NCBI GenBank assembly: GCA_017478485.1
Contig: JAFVDI010000003.1
Location: forward strand, 248,001 to 312,000
Length of the DNA: 64,000 bases
Origin: Clostridiales bacterium
GTDB taxonomy: Bacteria; Bacillota; Clostridia; Saccharofermentanales; Saccharofermentanaceae
Reading direction: 5' to 3'
In this document: positions 27,055 to 39,916 of the stretch, in pieces
How the letters are laid out: each line of letters starts with the position of its first letter
How positions within the stretch are numbered: the stretch's first letter is position 1
Program-made: the position numbers and the translations under genes
Notes under the pieces: generated by a model
What the model saw: the letters and a program-made list of their open reading frames with translations, nothing else
Databases searched by the model: none
What the model was told of the DNA's origin: nothing

Positions 27055-28146
27055 TCAGACGTTGAATCTGAAGACTACGACGTCACCGTCATGCATGACG
27101 TATTCCTTGCCTTCGGATCTTACGAGTCCCTTTTCCTTGGCTGCATTATATGAGCCGCATGCCATGAGGTCATCGTATGCAACGACTTCGGCGCGGATGA
27201 ATCCTCTTTCAAAGTCAGAGTGGATCTTGCCTGCGGCCTGGGGAGCCTTTGTTCCGTTCTTGATGGTCCATGCTCGGACTTCCTTGGGGCCTGCTGTAAG
27301 GAATGAGATGAGGCCGAGGAGCTTGTATGAAGCCTGGATCATCTTGTCGAGGCCGGCGCTCTCGATACCGAGATCATCAAGGAATACCTGACGGTCTTCG
27401 GGATCAAGCTGTCCTAATTCTTCCTCGATCTTTGCAGATATGACAACTACGCCGGAACCTTCGTTCTTTGCGATCTCTTCGACTGTATGAACATAGGGAA
27501 TGTCAGGATTCTTGATATCGTCCTCTGCAATGTTTGCGCAGTAGAGGACAGGCTTCATGGAGATGAGCTGGAGATCGGATGTGAATTCAAGCTCGTCTTC
27601 AGTGAACTCGATCGTTCTGGCGCTCTTGCCCTCGGCAAGGACTTCAACGATCTTCTCGTAGCAGTCAAGCTCGGCCTGGAGTTTCTTGTCACCGCCTCTT
27701 AAGAGCTTCTTTGTTCTTTCGACTCTCTTTTCCATGATCTCGAGGTCGGAGAGGATGAGTTCCACGTCGATCGTCTCGATGTCGCGTGCAGGGTCAGCGC
27801 TTCCGTTTACGTGTACGACGTTGGAATCGTCAAAGCAGCGTACTACGTGAACGATGGCATCGCACTCCCTGATATTGGAAAGGAACTTGTTTCCGAGACC
27901 TTCACCCTTGGAGGCTCCTGCTACGAGACCTGCGATGTCAACGAATTCAACAACTGCAGGAGTGTACTTCTCGGGGTTATATATCTCAGCGAGCTTATCA
28001 AGTCTCTCGTCAGGAACGGAAACGACGCCTACGTTCGGCTCGATGGTGCAGAAGGGATAGTTTGCAGCTTCAGCTCCTGCTCTCGTGATGGCATTGAATA
28101 ATGTGCTCTTTCCGACGTTAGGGAGTCCGACGATTCCTAATTTCAT
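27055..28146 (-). CDS. ychF: Redox-regulated ATPase, Obg-like (YchF/EngD)
   Basis: A 363-residue P-loop NTPase of the YchF/OLA1 subfamily, which hydrolyses ATP rather than GTP and associates with ribosomes and stress responses. Seen are Walker [14 protein letters not shown], switch segment [14 protein letters not shown], Walker [21 protein letters not shown], and the C-terminal TGS-like domain ([20 protein letters not shown]). The NKxD motif is absent as expected for YchF ([11 protein letters not shown]). AGAGGT precedes the ATG. It stands alone on the reverse strand with its own promoter and a shared terminator. Confidence 0.95.
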   Translation of the reverse strand: MKLGIVGLPNVGKSTLFNAITRAGAEAANYPFCTIEPNVGVVSVPDERLDKLAEIYNPEKYTPAVVEFVDIAGLVAGASKGEGLGNKFLSNIRECDAIVHVVRCFDDSNVVHVNGSADPARDIETIDVELILSDLEIMEKRVERTKKLLRGGDKKLQAELDCYEKIVEVLAEGKSARTIEFTEDELEFTSDLQLISMKPVLYCANIAEDDIKNPDIPYVHTVEEIAKNEGSGVVVISAKIEEELGQLDPEDRQVFLDDLGIESAGLDKMIQASYKLLGLISFLTAGPKEVRAWTIKNGTKAPQAAGKIHSDFERGFIRAEVVAYDDLMACGSYNAAKEKGLVRSEGKEYVMHDGDVVVFRFNV

Positions 28147-28180
28147 AAATAGGTACCTCTTTTAATAATATTACCCGAGC

Positions 28181-28189
28181 ATTATATCA
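28181..28189 (-). promoter_or_regulatory. Extended -10 promoter of ychF
   Basis: On the reverse strand TGATATAAT is a perfect extended -10 (TGn TATAAT), 34 nt before the ychF ATG. Confidence 0.55.
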
Positions 28190-28283
28190 CACTTGTCTTT
28201 GTCGGTTTTTGTCGGTTTTTGTATGGTTTTTCGGGGCCTTTCAGGCTGTATTCTGAACGAAAGTATACAAAGGAGGTCTGCCA

Positions 28284-29807
28284 ATGTCAGGAAAACCGTC
28301 GATCGCAAGGATATATTCGGGTTTTACCAGAGGAACCGAATGTGTCATTTCGGAACTGGAGATATCGGTCACTCCCGGTATCCCGACGTTCTCGGTGATA
28401 GGTCTGTGCGATTCATCAATAAGGGAATCGCACGGAAGGCTCATATCAGCTCTGGGGTCAGCGGGCTTTAAGATGCCCAAGGGCCATGTAACCGTAAACA
28501 TAAGTCCCGCATATATGAAGAAGTCAGGCTCCGGTTTTGATCTTGCCATGGCTTTGGGGATACTGTTTGCATCGGGCCAGATGAAGTATCCGTCAGAGAA
28601 AAGGATATACGCGGAAGGGGAATTGAGTCTCGGCGGGAGCGTAAAGGGCACACCGGGCGCTGCGCTGAGGCTTAATAGAGCCGGAATGGCCGGATTTGAA
28701 TTCGTACTGTTCCCGGAAGATGAACGTGACAGCGCACGCTGCACGGGTTCTGACGGGCAGTGTGTTGAAAGCCTCTCGGATGCCTGTACGGTATTCGGGT
28801 TTACGGGTTACAGGCCCGAACATTTTGAGATGGGAGATGTAGAGGTACCTGCTTCTCAAAGGATAGACATATCGATGCTCAAGGGTCAGGAAAAGACTAA
28901 GAGGGCGTTGATCTTATCTGCCGCAGGATTTCATAACATGCTCCTCCTCGGAAGTCCCGGTTCAGGCAAGACAATGGCTGCAGGAATCCTGGCGGGAATT
29001 CTTCCGCCGATGGATCCCGAAGAGACCGGGGAAGTATATGCGATGTATGAAGCGCTCGAAGGCGCTTCAGCGAAGATAAGCACCGAACGCCCTGTCAGGA
29101 TGATCAGTCCTGACATTACTCCCGGAAAGCTCCTCGGGAATGCGGTAAGCATGACACCCGGTGAGATGGCTCTTTCGGATCACGGGGTTCTTTTCGCTGA
29201 TGAGATAATGCAGTTTCCGTCCCAGGTCCTGGACCTTATGAGAAAGCCGCTGGAGGAACGGGAAGTCAGGCTTTTCCATAACGGATCGGTATGTTCTTAT
29301 CCTGCGAGGATCCTTTTCGTCGGCGCGGGCAATCCCTGCAGATGCGGTCTGTTCTATGAACCCGGTTCCAGATGCAGATGTTCGCCGGGTTCGAGGAGAA
29401 GGTACATGAGCAAACTCTCGGGACCTTTCCTTGAGAGGATAGACATCTTCAGTGAGATGCGTTCGATCGGGAAGAACGACATGGCTCTCATGTACGCGGA
29501 CGGGAGTGATGCACAGAGTCCGGAGATTAAAGAGAAGGTTGCAACATGCTGGGCAATGCAAAGGGAACGCTATGGAGCAAAGACGTTCAACTCCTGTGTG
29601 CCGTCTTCCGATATAGCCGAAACGATGAGGCTTACGAAAGACATTCTGGAATACTGTTCTGAACTGGCATCCAAGGGGCTTTTCTCTGCCAGAGGATATC
29701 AGAAGACATTAAGACTTGCGAGGACCATTGCAGACTATGAAGGACGCCCGGACGTCACCAGGGCAGACGTATCTGAAGCTGCGATGTTCCGCGCACACGA
29801 ATTGTGA
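28284..29807 (+). CDS. comM: Mg-chelatase-like AAA+ protein, ComM/YifB family
   Basis: A 507-residue AAA+ ATPase of the ComM/YifB family. In naturally competent bacteria ComM is a helicase promoting branch migration during integration of donor DNA. The N-terminal Lon-like domain carries GHVTVNISPAYMKKSGSGFD; the AAA+ core has Walker A GSPGSGKTM and Walker B VLFADEIMQF (FADE where LDE is usual), followed by CRCGLFYEPGSRCRC-type cysteines; the C-terminal domain shows ARGYQKTLRLARTIADYEG. AAAGGAGGT precedes the ATG. It heads comM-dprA-topA-trmFO, an order conserved in Firmicutes and consistent with DNA uptake/recombination roles. Confidence 0.9.
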   Translation: MSGKPSIARIYSGFTRGTECVISELEISVTPGIPTFSVIGLCDSSIRESHGRLISALGSAGFKMPKGHVTVNISPAYMKKSGSGFDLAMALGILFASGQMKYPSEKRIYAEGELSLGGSVKGTPGAALRLNRAGMAGFEFVLFPEDERDSARCTGSDGQCVESLSDACTVFGFTGYRPEHFEMGDVEVPASQRIDISMLKGQEKTKRALILSAAGFHNMLLLGSPGSGKTMAAGILAGILPPMDPEETGEVYAMYEALEGASAKISTERPVRMISPDITPGKLLGNAVSMTPGEMALSDHGVLFADEIMQFPSQVLDLMRKPLEEREVRLFHNGSVCSYPARILFVGAGNPCRCGLFYEPGSRCRCSPGSRRRYMSKLSGPFLERIDIFSEMRSIGKNDMALMYADGSDAQSPEIKEKVATCWAMQRERYGAKTFNSCVPSSDIAETMRLTKDILEYCSELASKGLFSARGYQKTLRLARTIADYEGRPDVTRADVSEAAMFRAHEL

Positions 29808-29816
29808 GGTTTAGTT

Positions 29817-31061
29817 ATGGATTATACGGAAAAAGAGATGAGGGATTTCTACTATACGGCGGTAAGGATGAATACGCCTGTGGATTATAAGACCATGCGT
29901 GAGATGAAGGACAGCGGCCTTATAGAGTCACACAGGGATCTGTATGGACTTTCGCACATGCCCGAGAGCCACATAAAAGAATACTGCCTGAGCAATGTCA
30001 GCATGAGAAAGATAACCGAGTGGCTTGACCGGAAAGACAAGGTTGAAAAAGCCTGCGGCATGTATATGAGTACCGCGGCTCAGAATGATATAAAGGTCAT
30101 TTCGGCGCACAGCTTCGATTACCCGGTGAACTTCAGATTGCTCGGAGGTATGCCCGAGGTCATATACTGCAAAGGACGGACTGAGCTCCTTAAGCGCAGC
30201 TCAAAGAACGGGTCAGTCGCCATCGTGGGCTCAAGGGAAGCGGGAAGCTATGCGCTGTGCGCTACGGAAAGCTATTCAAGAGATCTTTCCGATAAAGGCA
30301 TAACCATCGTATCGGGCATGGCACTCGGAGTGGACGGGATGGCTCACAGGGCTGCTCTGGAAGGAAAAGCGAGCACGATAGCAATAGTCGCAGGAGGCCC
30401 CGACAACATCTATCCGTCAGAGAACAGGGAGCTCTATAAGCAGATTGCGTCAAAAGGATTGATCTTATCTGAGATGCCGCCCAGCCAGCAGCCGCTCCGG
30501 CAATACTTTCCTTCAAGGAACAGACTGATCGCGGGAATTTCAGACTGTACGCTTGTAATGGAGGCCGGAGCAAAGTCGGGAACGCTCCATACGGCATCCT
30601 TTGCTGCCGCTCAGGGAAAGGAAGTATTCGTTCTGCCGAACAACATATACTGCGAGAATGCGGTCGGAGGGTTAAGGCTCCTGGAAGACGGCTGCTGCGT
30701 ATTGTATTCGATAGAAAACGTGATCGATTCGGTCTCGCAGGCTATCTTATGCAGGAGGATGGAGTACCCGGATCTTATGGAAGCAGATGAGACGGACTGC
30801 GGACCGTCGGATATGCGTTCCGGGGATAAGGACAGACTTGCCATGCTGAAGATAAAGGCAGACAAAACACCTGAAGAATTAACCGACGATGAATGGAAAG
30901 CTCTGATCGAGGATAAGCTGTCGGTTAAGCCTCTTGATATAGACAGCCTTTCAGGATTTCTCGGACTGCCGTTCTACCGGCTTTCGGAACTCCTGGTCGG
31001 GCTTCAGCTCTCCGGAAAGGTTGTCCTTGAAAACGGAAAATATGCGTTGACATTTATTTAG
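29817..31061 (+). CDS. dprA: DNA-processing protein DprA
   Basis: A 414-residue Rossmann-fold protein that binds incoming single-stranded DNA and loads RecA during transformation. The core has VAIVGSREAGSYA, GITIVSGMALGVDG, IAIVAGGPDNIYPSEN, FPSRNRLIAGISDCTLVMEA and LEDGCCVLYS. An N-terminal helical extension of about 110 residues and a C-terminal winged-helix-like segment (LSGFLGLPFYRLSELLVGL) complete the usual layout. It starts 10 nt after comM. Presence of dprA and comM alone does not prove competence; both are widespread. Confidence 0.92.
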   Translation: MDYTEKEMRDFYYTAVRMNTPVDYKTMREMKDSGLIESHRDLYGLSHMPESHIKEYCLSNVSMRKITEWLDRKDKVEKACGMYMSTAAQNDIKVISAHSFDYPVNFRLLGGMPEVIYCKGRTELLKRSSKNGSVAIVGSREAGSYALCATESYSRDLSDKGITIVSGMALGVDGMAHRAALEGKASTIAIVAGGPDNIYPSENRELYKQIASKGLILSEMPPSQQPLRQYFPSRNRLIAGISDCTLVMEAGAKSGTLHTASFAAAQGKEVFVLPNNIYCENAVGGLRLLEDGCCVLYSIENVIDSVSQAILCRRMEYPDLMEADETDCGPSDMRSGDKDRLAMLKIKADKTPEELTDDEWKALIEDKLSVKPLDIDSLSGFLGLPFYRLSELLVGLQLSGKVVLENGKYALTFI

Positions 31062-31109
31062 GTTTGTATAATGATGAATATCATTTATATAAAATAAAGG
31101 AATGTTGAA

Positions 31110-33272
31110 ATGGCTAAGAAGTTAGTAATCGTTGAGTCTCCTGCAAAATCGAAGACCATCAGCAGATATCTGGGAAGTGATTACCAGATAACGGCATCTC
31201 TGGGACACATCCGTGATCTCCCGTCAAACAATCTGGGCGTAGACGTCAAGAACGGTTTTAAGCCTCTTTACATAACCATGAAGGGAAAGGAGAAGGTGGT
31301 CCGCGACCTCAAGGAACTGTCAGCCGGCTGTGACGAGATACTGCTCGCAACGGACCCTGACCGCGAGGGAGAAGCAATTGCATGGCACCTTGCCAAGGTC
31401 CTTAAGATCGATCCTGATTCAAAGTGCAGGATCACTTTCAATGAGATCACCAAGTCTGCAGTCCAGGAAGCTATCAAGAATCCCAGGGCCATCGACATGA
31501 ACCTTGCCAATGCTCAGCAGGCAAGACGTGTATTGGACAGACTCGTAGGTTATGAATTGAGCCCTCTGCTCTGGCAGAAGGTCAGAAAGGGCCTTTCGGC
31601 AGGACGAGTTCAGTCCGTTGCCACAAAGATCGTAATGGACCGCGATGCTGAGATCGATGCTTTCGTTCCCGAAGAATACTGGCTCATCAAGGCACTTGCC
31701 ACACCAGGCAAGCAGTCCGATAAGTTCCTTCTCGGTTACTACGGGTATTCTGAAGGCGGCAAGGCCGTTAAGGATGAACTAAGGAACGAGGAAGATGCCC
31801 AGCGCGTATTGAAGGACGTCGGAAGCGGTCCGCTGGTAGTTGATTCAGTCAAGAAGGGCAAGAAGGAGAGGAATCCTTATCCTCCGTTTACCACATCAAC
31901 ACTCCAGCAGGAAGCTTCAAAGAGACTCGGCTTCTCATCCAAGAAGACCATGTCCATCGCTCAGCAGCTCTACGAAGGTGTTGAGATCTCAGGCGCAGGT
32001 CAGACGGCTCTCGTATCCTATATCAGAACTGACTCCGTAAGGATCTCAGAAGAGGCCGTTGCGGCAGCCAAGGACCTTATCAAGAAGAGATTCGGCGAAG
32101 AATATTGCTCACGCTACAAGAGAGAATACAAGAACAAGAATTCCGCTCAGGACGCGCACGAGGCTATCAGGCCTACGCATTTCGACATGGATCCTGAGAC
32201 GATCAGGTCATCCCTGACAAACGACCAGTATAAGCTCTATTCGCTTATCTGGGACCGTTTCCTCGCAACTCAGATGTCTTCCGCAAAGCTCGATACTGTT
32301 ACCGTTCAGGCTTCATGCAACGGCAGGATCTTCAGAGCAGCAGGCGAGACCGTTATCTTCAAGGGTTATCTCGTTCTTTATGCTGACATCGCCGAAGATA
32401 CACCCAAGGGTGAAGAGGGCGAGTCAAAGGCAAAGATCCCCGTTCTCGAAGACGGCATGAAGCTTGAAGTCCTCGATTTCAATGCATCACAGAAGTTTAC
32501 GACTCCGCCTCCGCACTATACGGAAGCTACGCTTATCAAGGCGATGGAGGATAACGGAATCGGACGTCCTTCCACATATGCTCCTACGATCACAACGATC
32601 CTCGACAGGAACTACATCGAGAAGAACGGCAGGATGCTCCTTATCACGGACCTTGGTAAGATCGTTACCAATCTCCTTAACGAAAACTTCAAGGAGATCG
32701 TTGACGTATCCTTTACCGCAGACATGGAAGACCGTCTCGATAAGGTCGAAGAAGGCAAGGAACAGTGGGACAAGGTATTAGAGGACTTCTATCCCGAGTT
32801 CGACTCACAGATCAAGAGCGCAAAGGATTCCATCGAGAAGGTTACTTTTGAACCTGAGAAGACCGGTGAGACATGCCCGCTGTGCGGCGGAGAACTGCTC
32901 TTCAAAGAGGGAAGATACGGCAAGTTCATTGCCTGCGAGAATTTCCCCGAGTGCAAGTTTACTAAGAACATCGAAGTAGCTGCAAAGGGTAAGTGCCCTC
33001 AATGCGGTTCAGGCCTGCTCTCACACAGATCCAAGAAGTATAAGGGCAAGGTTTTCTACACATGCGATAAGAAGGGTTCTGATCCCAACTGCGGATTCAT
33101 CTCATGGGATCTCCCGATCGAAGGAAGAGTATGTTCTGAATGCGGTTCTTATATGGTCCTGAAGCACTATGGAAAGAAAGTATATCCCAAGTGTGCAAAT
33201 AAGGACTGCCCTACAAATGCAAAGAGGGGTAAGGGCGGCGGAGGACGCGGCAATGACGGCAACGTTGAGTAA
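31110..33272 (+). CDS. topA: DNA topoisomerase I
   Basis: A 720-residue type IA topoisomerase that relaxes negative supercoils. The TOPRIM domain opens with LVIVESPAKSKTI and has ATDPDREGEAIAWH; the active-site tyrosine is in SYIRTDSVRIS; further core motifs are DAHEAIRPTHF and GIGRPSTYAPTI. The C-terminus carries three four-cysteine zinc ribbons (CPLCGGEL..CENFPEC; CPQCGSGL..CDKKGSDPNC; CSECGSYM..CANKDC) and a Gly-rich basic end. A separate promoter may exist upstream. The end overlaps trmFO by 20 nt. Confidence 0.96.
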   Translation: MAKKLVIVESPAKSKTISRYLGSDYQITASLGHIRDLPSNNLGVDVKNGFKPLYITMKGKEKVVRDLKELSAGCDEILLATDPDREGEAIAWHLAKVLKIDPDSKCRITFNEITKSAVQEAIKNPRAIDMNLANAQQARRVLDRLVGYELSPLLWQKVRKGLSAGRVQSVATKIVMDRDAEIDAFVPEEYWLIKALATPGKQSDKFLLGYYGYSEGGKAVKDELRNEEDAQRVLKDVGSGPLVVDSVKKGKKERNPYPPFTTSTLQQEASKRLGFSSKKTMSIAQQLYEGVEISGAGQTALVSYIRTDSVRISEEAVAAAKDLIKKRFGEEYCSRYKREYKNKNSAQDAHEAIRPTHFDMDPETIRSSLTNDQYKLYSLIWDRFLATQMSSAKLDTVTVQASCNGRIFRAAGETVIFKGYLVLYADIAEDTPKGEEGESKAKIPVLEDGMKLEVLDFNASQKFTTPPPHYTEATLIKAMEDNGIGRPSTYAPTITTILDRNYIEKNGRMLLITDLGKIVTNLLNENFKEIVDVSFTADMEDRLDKVEEGKEQWDKVLEDFYPEFDSQIKSAKDSIEKVTFEPEKTGETCPLCGGELLFKEGRYGKFIACENFPECKFTKNIEVAAKGKCPQCGSGLLSHRSKKYKGKVFYTCDKKGSDPNCGFISWDLPIEGRVCSECGSYMVLKHYGKKVYPKCANKDCPTNAKRGKGGGGRGNDGNVE

Positions 33273-34617
33273 TGCTCCGGCGGTAACCGTCGTAGGAGCA
33301 GGACTCGCCGGCTGTGAAGCTGCCAATTTCCTTGCTTCCATGGGCGTCAAGGTAAGGCTTTGCGAGATGAAGCCTCTTAAGATGACGCCTGCCCATCACA
33401 GTGAGAATTTTGCGGAACTCGTCTGCAGCAATTCTTTGAGAGCTGCATCACCCGAGAATGCGATAGGTCTTTTGAAAGAGGAATTGAGGCGCCTGGGGTC
33501 GCTTATCATGGAAGCGGCAGACAAAGCCCAGGTTCCTGCAGGCGGCGCGCTTGCAGTAGACAGGACTGAGTTTTCCTCATACATTACATCGAAGATCAGG
33601 AACAATCCGCTGATCGAGATCGTTGACGGCGAGATCAACAGGATACCCGATGAGGGGATAGTTATAATTGCCACCGGTCCGCTTACCGCAGGGCCTCTCT
33701 ATGAGGACATCATAAGGGTAACGGGAGATGACGGCATGCATTTCTTTGATGCGGCCGCACCGATCGTTTCAGCTGATTCGATCGACATGAACAAGGCTTT
33801 CAGGGCCTCAAGATACGGCAAGGGCGGAGACGACTACATCAACTGCCCCATGACGAAAGAAGAGTACATTGCTTTCAGGACTGAGCTTGTCACGGCTGAA
33901 CGTGCTGAAGTCAAGGATTTCGATAAAGAGATCGTATTCGAAGGCTGCATGCCTATAGAGACAATGGCTTCCAGAGGCGAGGACACGATGAGGTTCGGAC
34001 CGTTAAAGCCCGTAGGACTCGTTGATCCCAAGACAGGAAGAGAGCCTTATGCGTGCCTTCAGCTCCGTCAGGATGACCGTGAGAGCACCATGTACAATCT
34101 CGTCGGATTCCAGACAAGACTTAAGTTTCCCGAACAGAAGAGAGTCTTCGGCATGATACCCGGACTTGAGAACGCAGAGTATATGAGATACGGCGTAATG
34201 CACCGTAATTCTTATCTGAATTCACCTAAGTGCCTGAGCTCGCATTATTCGCTCAGAGAGCGTCCGCAGGTCTTTTTCGCAGGACAGATAACGGGAGTTG
34301 AGGGTTATATCGAATCAACTGCCTCAGGATTCCTTGCGGGTTACTATGCCGCGCTCATGGCTTTGGGCAAAGAGGAAGTTTTCGAGCCTACTGCGGATAC
34401 TGCGATAGGTTCCATGGCACTCTACGTTTCTGATCCGACCGTCAAACATTTCCAGCCGATGAACGCAAATCACGGAATAATGTCGCCGATAGCAGGCAGA
34501 TTCAAAGGCAAGACCGGAAAGAAAGACAGAAACCGAGCTATAGCCGACAGGGCACTTGAAGAGATAGCGAAGATGAAGGAATATTTGGATTCCGTGCGTT
34601 CCGGGGATAAAGGATAA
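33253..34617 (+). CDS. trmFO: Folate-dependent tRNA (uracil-54-C5)-methyltransferase
   Basis: A 454-residue flavoenzyme (TrmFO, formerly Gid) that makes ribothymidine at tRNA position 54 using methylenetetrahydrofolate. The FAD fold opens with VVGAGLAGCEAANFLA. Family motifs include PAHHSENFAELVCSNS, EGCMPIETMASRGEDT, VGFQTRLKFPEQKRVF and GQITGVEGYIESTASG. ATG 33253 is chosen because GGAGGA lies 7 nt upstream and the FAD motif then sits at residues 10-26; the 33169 start would overlap topA by over 100 nt. topA-trmFO adjacency is conserved in Firmicutes. Confidence 0.94.
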   Translation: MTATLSNAPAVTVVGAGLAGCEAANFLASMGVKVRLCEMKPLKMTPAHHSENFAELVCSNSLRAASPENAIGLLKEELRRLGSLIMEAADKAQVPAGGALAVDRTEFSSYITSKIRNNPLIEIVDGEINRIPDEGIVIIATGPLTAGPLYEDIIRVTGDDGMHFFDAAAPIVSADSIDMNKAFRASRYGKGGDDYINCPMTKEEYIAFRTELVTAERAEVKDFDKEIVFEGCMPIETMASRGEDTMRFGPLKPVGLVDPKTGREPYACLQLRQDDRESTMYNLVGFQTRLKFPEQKRVFGMIPGLENAEYMRYGVMHRNSYLNSPKCLSSHYSLRERPQVFFAGQITGVEGYIESTASGFLAGYYAALMALGKEEVFEPTADTAIGSMALYVSDPTVKHFQPMNANHGIMSPIAGRFKGKTGKKDRNRAIADRALEEIAKMKEYLDSVRSGDKG

Positions 34618-34665
34618 GGAACTCACAGAAGCTTTAGGGAAGAATGCCGGGAAAGGAGACGGAGA

Positions 34666-35564
34666 ATGCCTGATTTTACTCTATTGTCAGATCAGTCAAT
34701 ACTGCTCATCCAGATAGCGGCAGCGCTTTTCGTCGCGGCATTCCTGTCATTCATCTATGTCGCGCTGACGACCATTCAGAGCATCCTTAAGCTTAGAAAA
34801 AACGCAGGGCCTGATACCGATAATCTTCTGGTATGTGACGTTGCGTATTTCCATTGCCGCGGCAACCGCGAAAACCAGGAAGACTCCGTCTATATCTCGC
34901 ATCTTGAGGATGCTAACACGAACGGCGTGATCGCTGCCTGCTCCGACGGAATGGGCGGACTTCTTTACGGAGAGGTTGTTTCCCAGTATGTGGTTGAACG
35001 CTTGAGCGAAGCATATCCGATGAAGTTCGATGATCAGGAAGGGATCTCCGAGACCATAAGAAAGATCTCTGCAGAAGTTTATGAACAGTACCGCCTGGGC
35101 GCGGGCGCAACGCTCGTTATGACACACATCCTGAAGAACAAGATGAACTTCTACAGCGTAGGCGACAGCAACATAATCCTGATAAGGAAGGGCAGGGCAA
35201 CACTCCTGAATCCGAAGCAGAACTATGTGTCGCTCCTTATAAGAAAACTCGCGGAAGGCGGCAATGACACTACCGAGGCATACCGCAACTCAAGAGCAAA
35301 GGCGCTTATCGATTTTGTCGGAAACATCGAGACGAATGTAATTCACACATCCAAACCCATCCAGCTTTATGAAGACGATATAATCGTTGTAAGTACTGAC
35401 GGTGTTACCGATGCGATCTCGCTTCACAGGATGTCCAATATCCTTTTGCCCGATTACGGCGCAAAGCAGCTCGCGAGGATAATGAAGAGCGGAGTTAAGA
35501 ACAAGAAACTGCCTAAGCAGGATAATTTCTCAGCGGTAATCATAAAGATGGACAGGAGCCTTAT

Positions 35565-35568
<4 letters not shown>
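34666..35568 (+). CDS. Membrane-anchored PP2C-type serine/threonine phosphatase
   Basis: A 300-residue protein with one N-terminal membrane helix (about residues 12-36: LLIQIAAALFVAAFLSFIYV) followed by a complete PP2C catalytic domain. Metal-binding motifs are RGNRENQEDSVYI, CSDGMGGLLYGE, GAGATLVMTHI, SVGDSNIILIRKG, STDGVTDAIS and DNFSAVIIKMD. It should dephosphorylate Ser/Thr on proteins at the membrane. The GGAGACGGAG ribosome site precedes the ATG. The next gene overlaps by 4 nt (ATGA) and looks like a degenerate PP2C. No serine/threonine kinase lies beside it in this window. Confidence 0.88.
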
Positions 35569-38251
<2,683 letters not shown>

Positions 38252-38335
38252 GTGTATTGCCTTTATAAAGTGATTTTTTACCGCAAGATTTTAACATAAG
38301 GATATTACTTATGCTAATTATAAAAGCAATAAGAA

Positions 38336-39916
38336 TTATTTCTTGTCTTTCTTTTCCGCTCTGAGGTTGTTGAGCTTGGTGAGCTGGTCGCGCTTCTTTA
38401 CGAGCGGGATCGTAACTTCAAAGCATGCACCGCCGTCGGGTTTGTTGTATGCGTTGACCGTTCCGCCGTGTTCATTTGCGATGGCCTGCGCAAGCGCAAG
38501 ACCGATACCGTGCTTTCCGTCTTTGCCCTTTGTGAAACGCTCGAAAAGATGTTCCAGTACTTCCGGTGAGATGCCCGGGCCGTCGTCTCCGATGGAGAAA
38601 GTTACTTTTCTCCTGAAACTGTCGGGCCTGCAGTCAAAAGTGACGGCTTTATCACAGTATCTCAGGCAGTTCGAGAATATGTTTTCGAGACATCTGATCA
38701 TGTCGTTCTCATTCGCATAGATATAAAGGCTGTCGGCGTTGATCCTGTTGATGATGGCTTTGTCTTCGTGGATAAAGTTGCCTCTGACCCTGTCAATGAT
38801 CGTCTCGCAGAGAACCTTGACGTTGAGGTTCTGTTTCTTTACCTCGTAGTTTCCGCTCTTGCTCATGTCCATCTTTGAAATGGAGAGGAGATTTTCAACG
38901 AGGCCTGAAAGCCTTTCTGTTTCGGCGATGATGACATCGATCGCGTTGTCGCGTGATGACTTGTCCTCGAAAACGCCGAACTTCAAACCTTCGGCATAAC
39001 CCTGGATCGACATGAGAGGCGTGCGGAGCTCGTGTGAAGCATTCTGAAAGAAAGTCTTCTGCTCTACATCGGCTTCTTCAAGCTTGTGCGCCATCCGGTT
39101 CATCCTGTCACCGAGTTCGGAAAGCTCTTTGCTTCGGATATTGCCTGTGATAGGTTCGAAATCGCCCTTAGCGACACGTCCCGCGAAACGCGAGAGCTTT
39201 CTTGTGGATGAGATGAGCGGGTAGGAGAGGATGAAGCTCAGGACACCTGCGATGATCATGGCGAGGAGAGCTGCCTGAACGAGTGCAAGCGTGATCTGCG
39301 ACATGAACGAGTAGTATGAACCGGAATTGACGTATACCAGGAGGTAATAGCCGTTGAGCTCTTTTAACTGGTTGTTTCCGGCGTTGTAAGTGAATCCTAC
39401 TGAACGGTAGTAAACGAGGTTTCCGTTGATGCTTGTGGTCTGTGTCTCGCGCAGATTGCGCTGACCGCCCTCTGAAACGACCTGATAGACGACGTTGGAA
39501 GCGCTGTTTGCATAATTGACGTTGTAGTCGGAAGTAGGCCACATCAGCAGGCACTTGTTAGTCTTGTCGTCATAAGTGTAAAGAGCGATGCTTGCCTGGT
39601 TGGAAAGGTCGGCCGTACGGATCGACTTCATGAGAAAGTCCTTGATGTCTTCCTCGGTCCTTTTGTCCTTTTCGAGTTCGTTCTGGAATGCTATGGTGAA
39701 GTTCTGGGTGGAACTTACGGCAGTTTCAATCCTCGCTTTACATTCCTGGGCGATGTAATTCTTGACGATGGACTGTACGTAGAAATTGATGATCAGGATA
39801 ACGAGCAGGATCGCGACGATCTGCAGCGCATAGAAGTGCATGGCAATAGGGACCCGGAACGACGATTTGCTCCGGACCGGTTTGGTCTTCTTTGCGCTAT
39901 TGCTGCTCTCTGTCAT
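38336..39916 (-). CDS. Sensor histidine kinase
   Basis: A 526-residue membrane histidine kinase. Two membrane helices (about residues 27-47 and 208-234) bracket an extracytoplasmic sensor of about 160 residues. HAMP follows, then a HisKA domain with phosphoacceptor His295 in NASHELRTPL, and a HATPase domain with N box NDMIRCLENIFSNCLRY, G1 GDDGPGIS and G2 HGIGLALAQAI. Its ATG follows the response regulator stop codon directly (TAAATG), so translation is coupled. The layout resembles PhoR/ResE-type kinases; the signal is not identifiable. Confidence 0.92.
   Translation of the reverse strand: MTESSNSAKKTKPVRSKSSFRVPIAMHFYALQIVAILLVILIINFYVQSIVKNYIAQECKARIETAVSSTQNFTIAFQNELEKDKRTEEDIKDFLMKSIRTADLSNQASIALYTYDDKTNKCLLMWPTSDYNVNYANSASNVVYQVVSEGGQRNLRETQTTSINGNLVYYRSVGFTYNAGNNQLKELNGYYLLVYVNSGSYYSFMSQITLALVQAALLAMIIAGVLSFILSYPLISSTRKLSRFAGRVAKGDFEPITGNIRSKELSELGDRMNRMAHKLEEADVEQKTFFQNASHELRTPLMSIQGYAEGLKFGVFEDKSSRDNAIDVIIAETERLSGLVENLLSISKMDMSKSGNYEVKKQNLNVKVLCETIIDRVRGNFIHEDKAIINRINADSLYIYANENDMIRCLENIFSNCLRYCDKAVTFDCRPDSFRRKVTFSIGDDGPGISPEVLEHLFERFTKGKDGKHGIGLALAQAIANEHGGTVNAYNKPDGGACFEVTIPLVKKRDQLTKLNNLRAEKKDKK

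Noticed and set aside
28199-28220. GTCGGTTTTT repeated twice as a regulatory repeat
   Set aside because: Only two copies of a simple T-rich decamer; no further support.
31047-31072. Promoter TTGACA/TATAAT before topA
   Set aside because: The spacer is 14 bp, too short for normal sigma-A recognition, and TTGACA lies inside the end of dprA; left as unproven.
38290-38325. Terminator of the two-component operon
   Set aside because: TTAACATAAG/CTTATGCTAA pair imperfectly and lack a T tract on the relevant strand.
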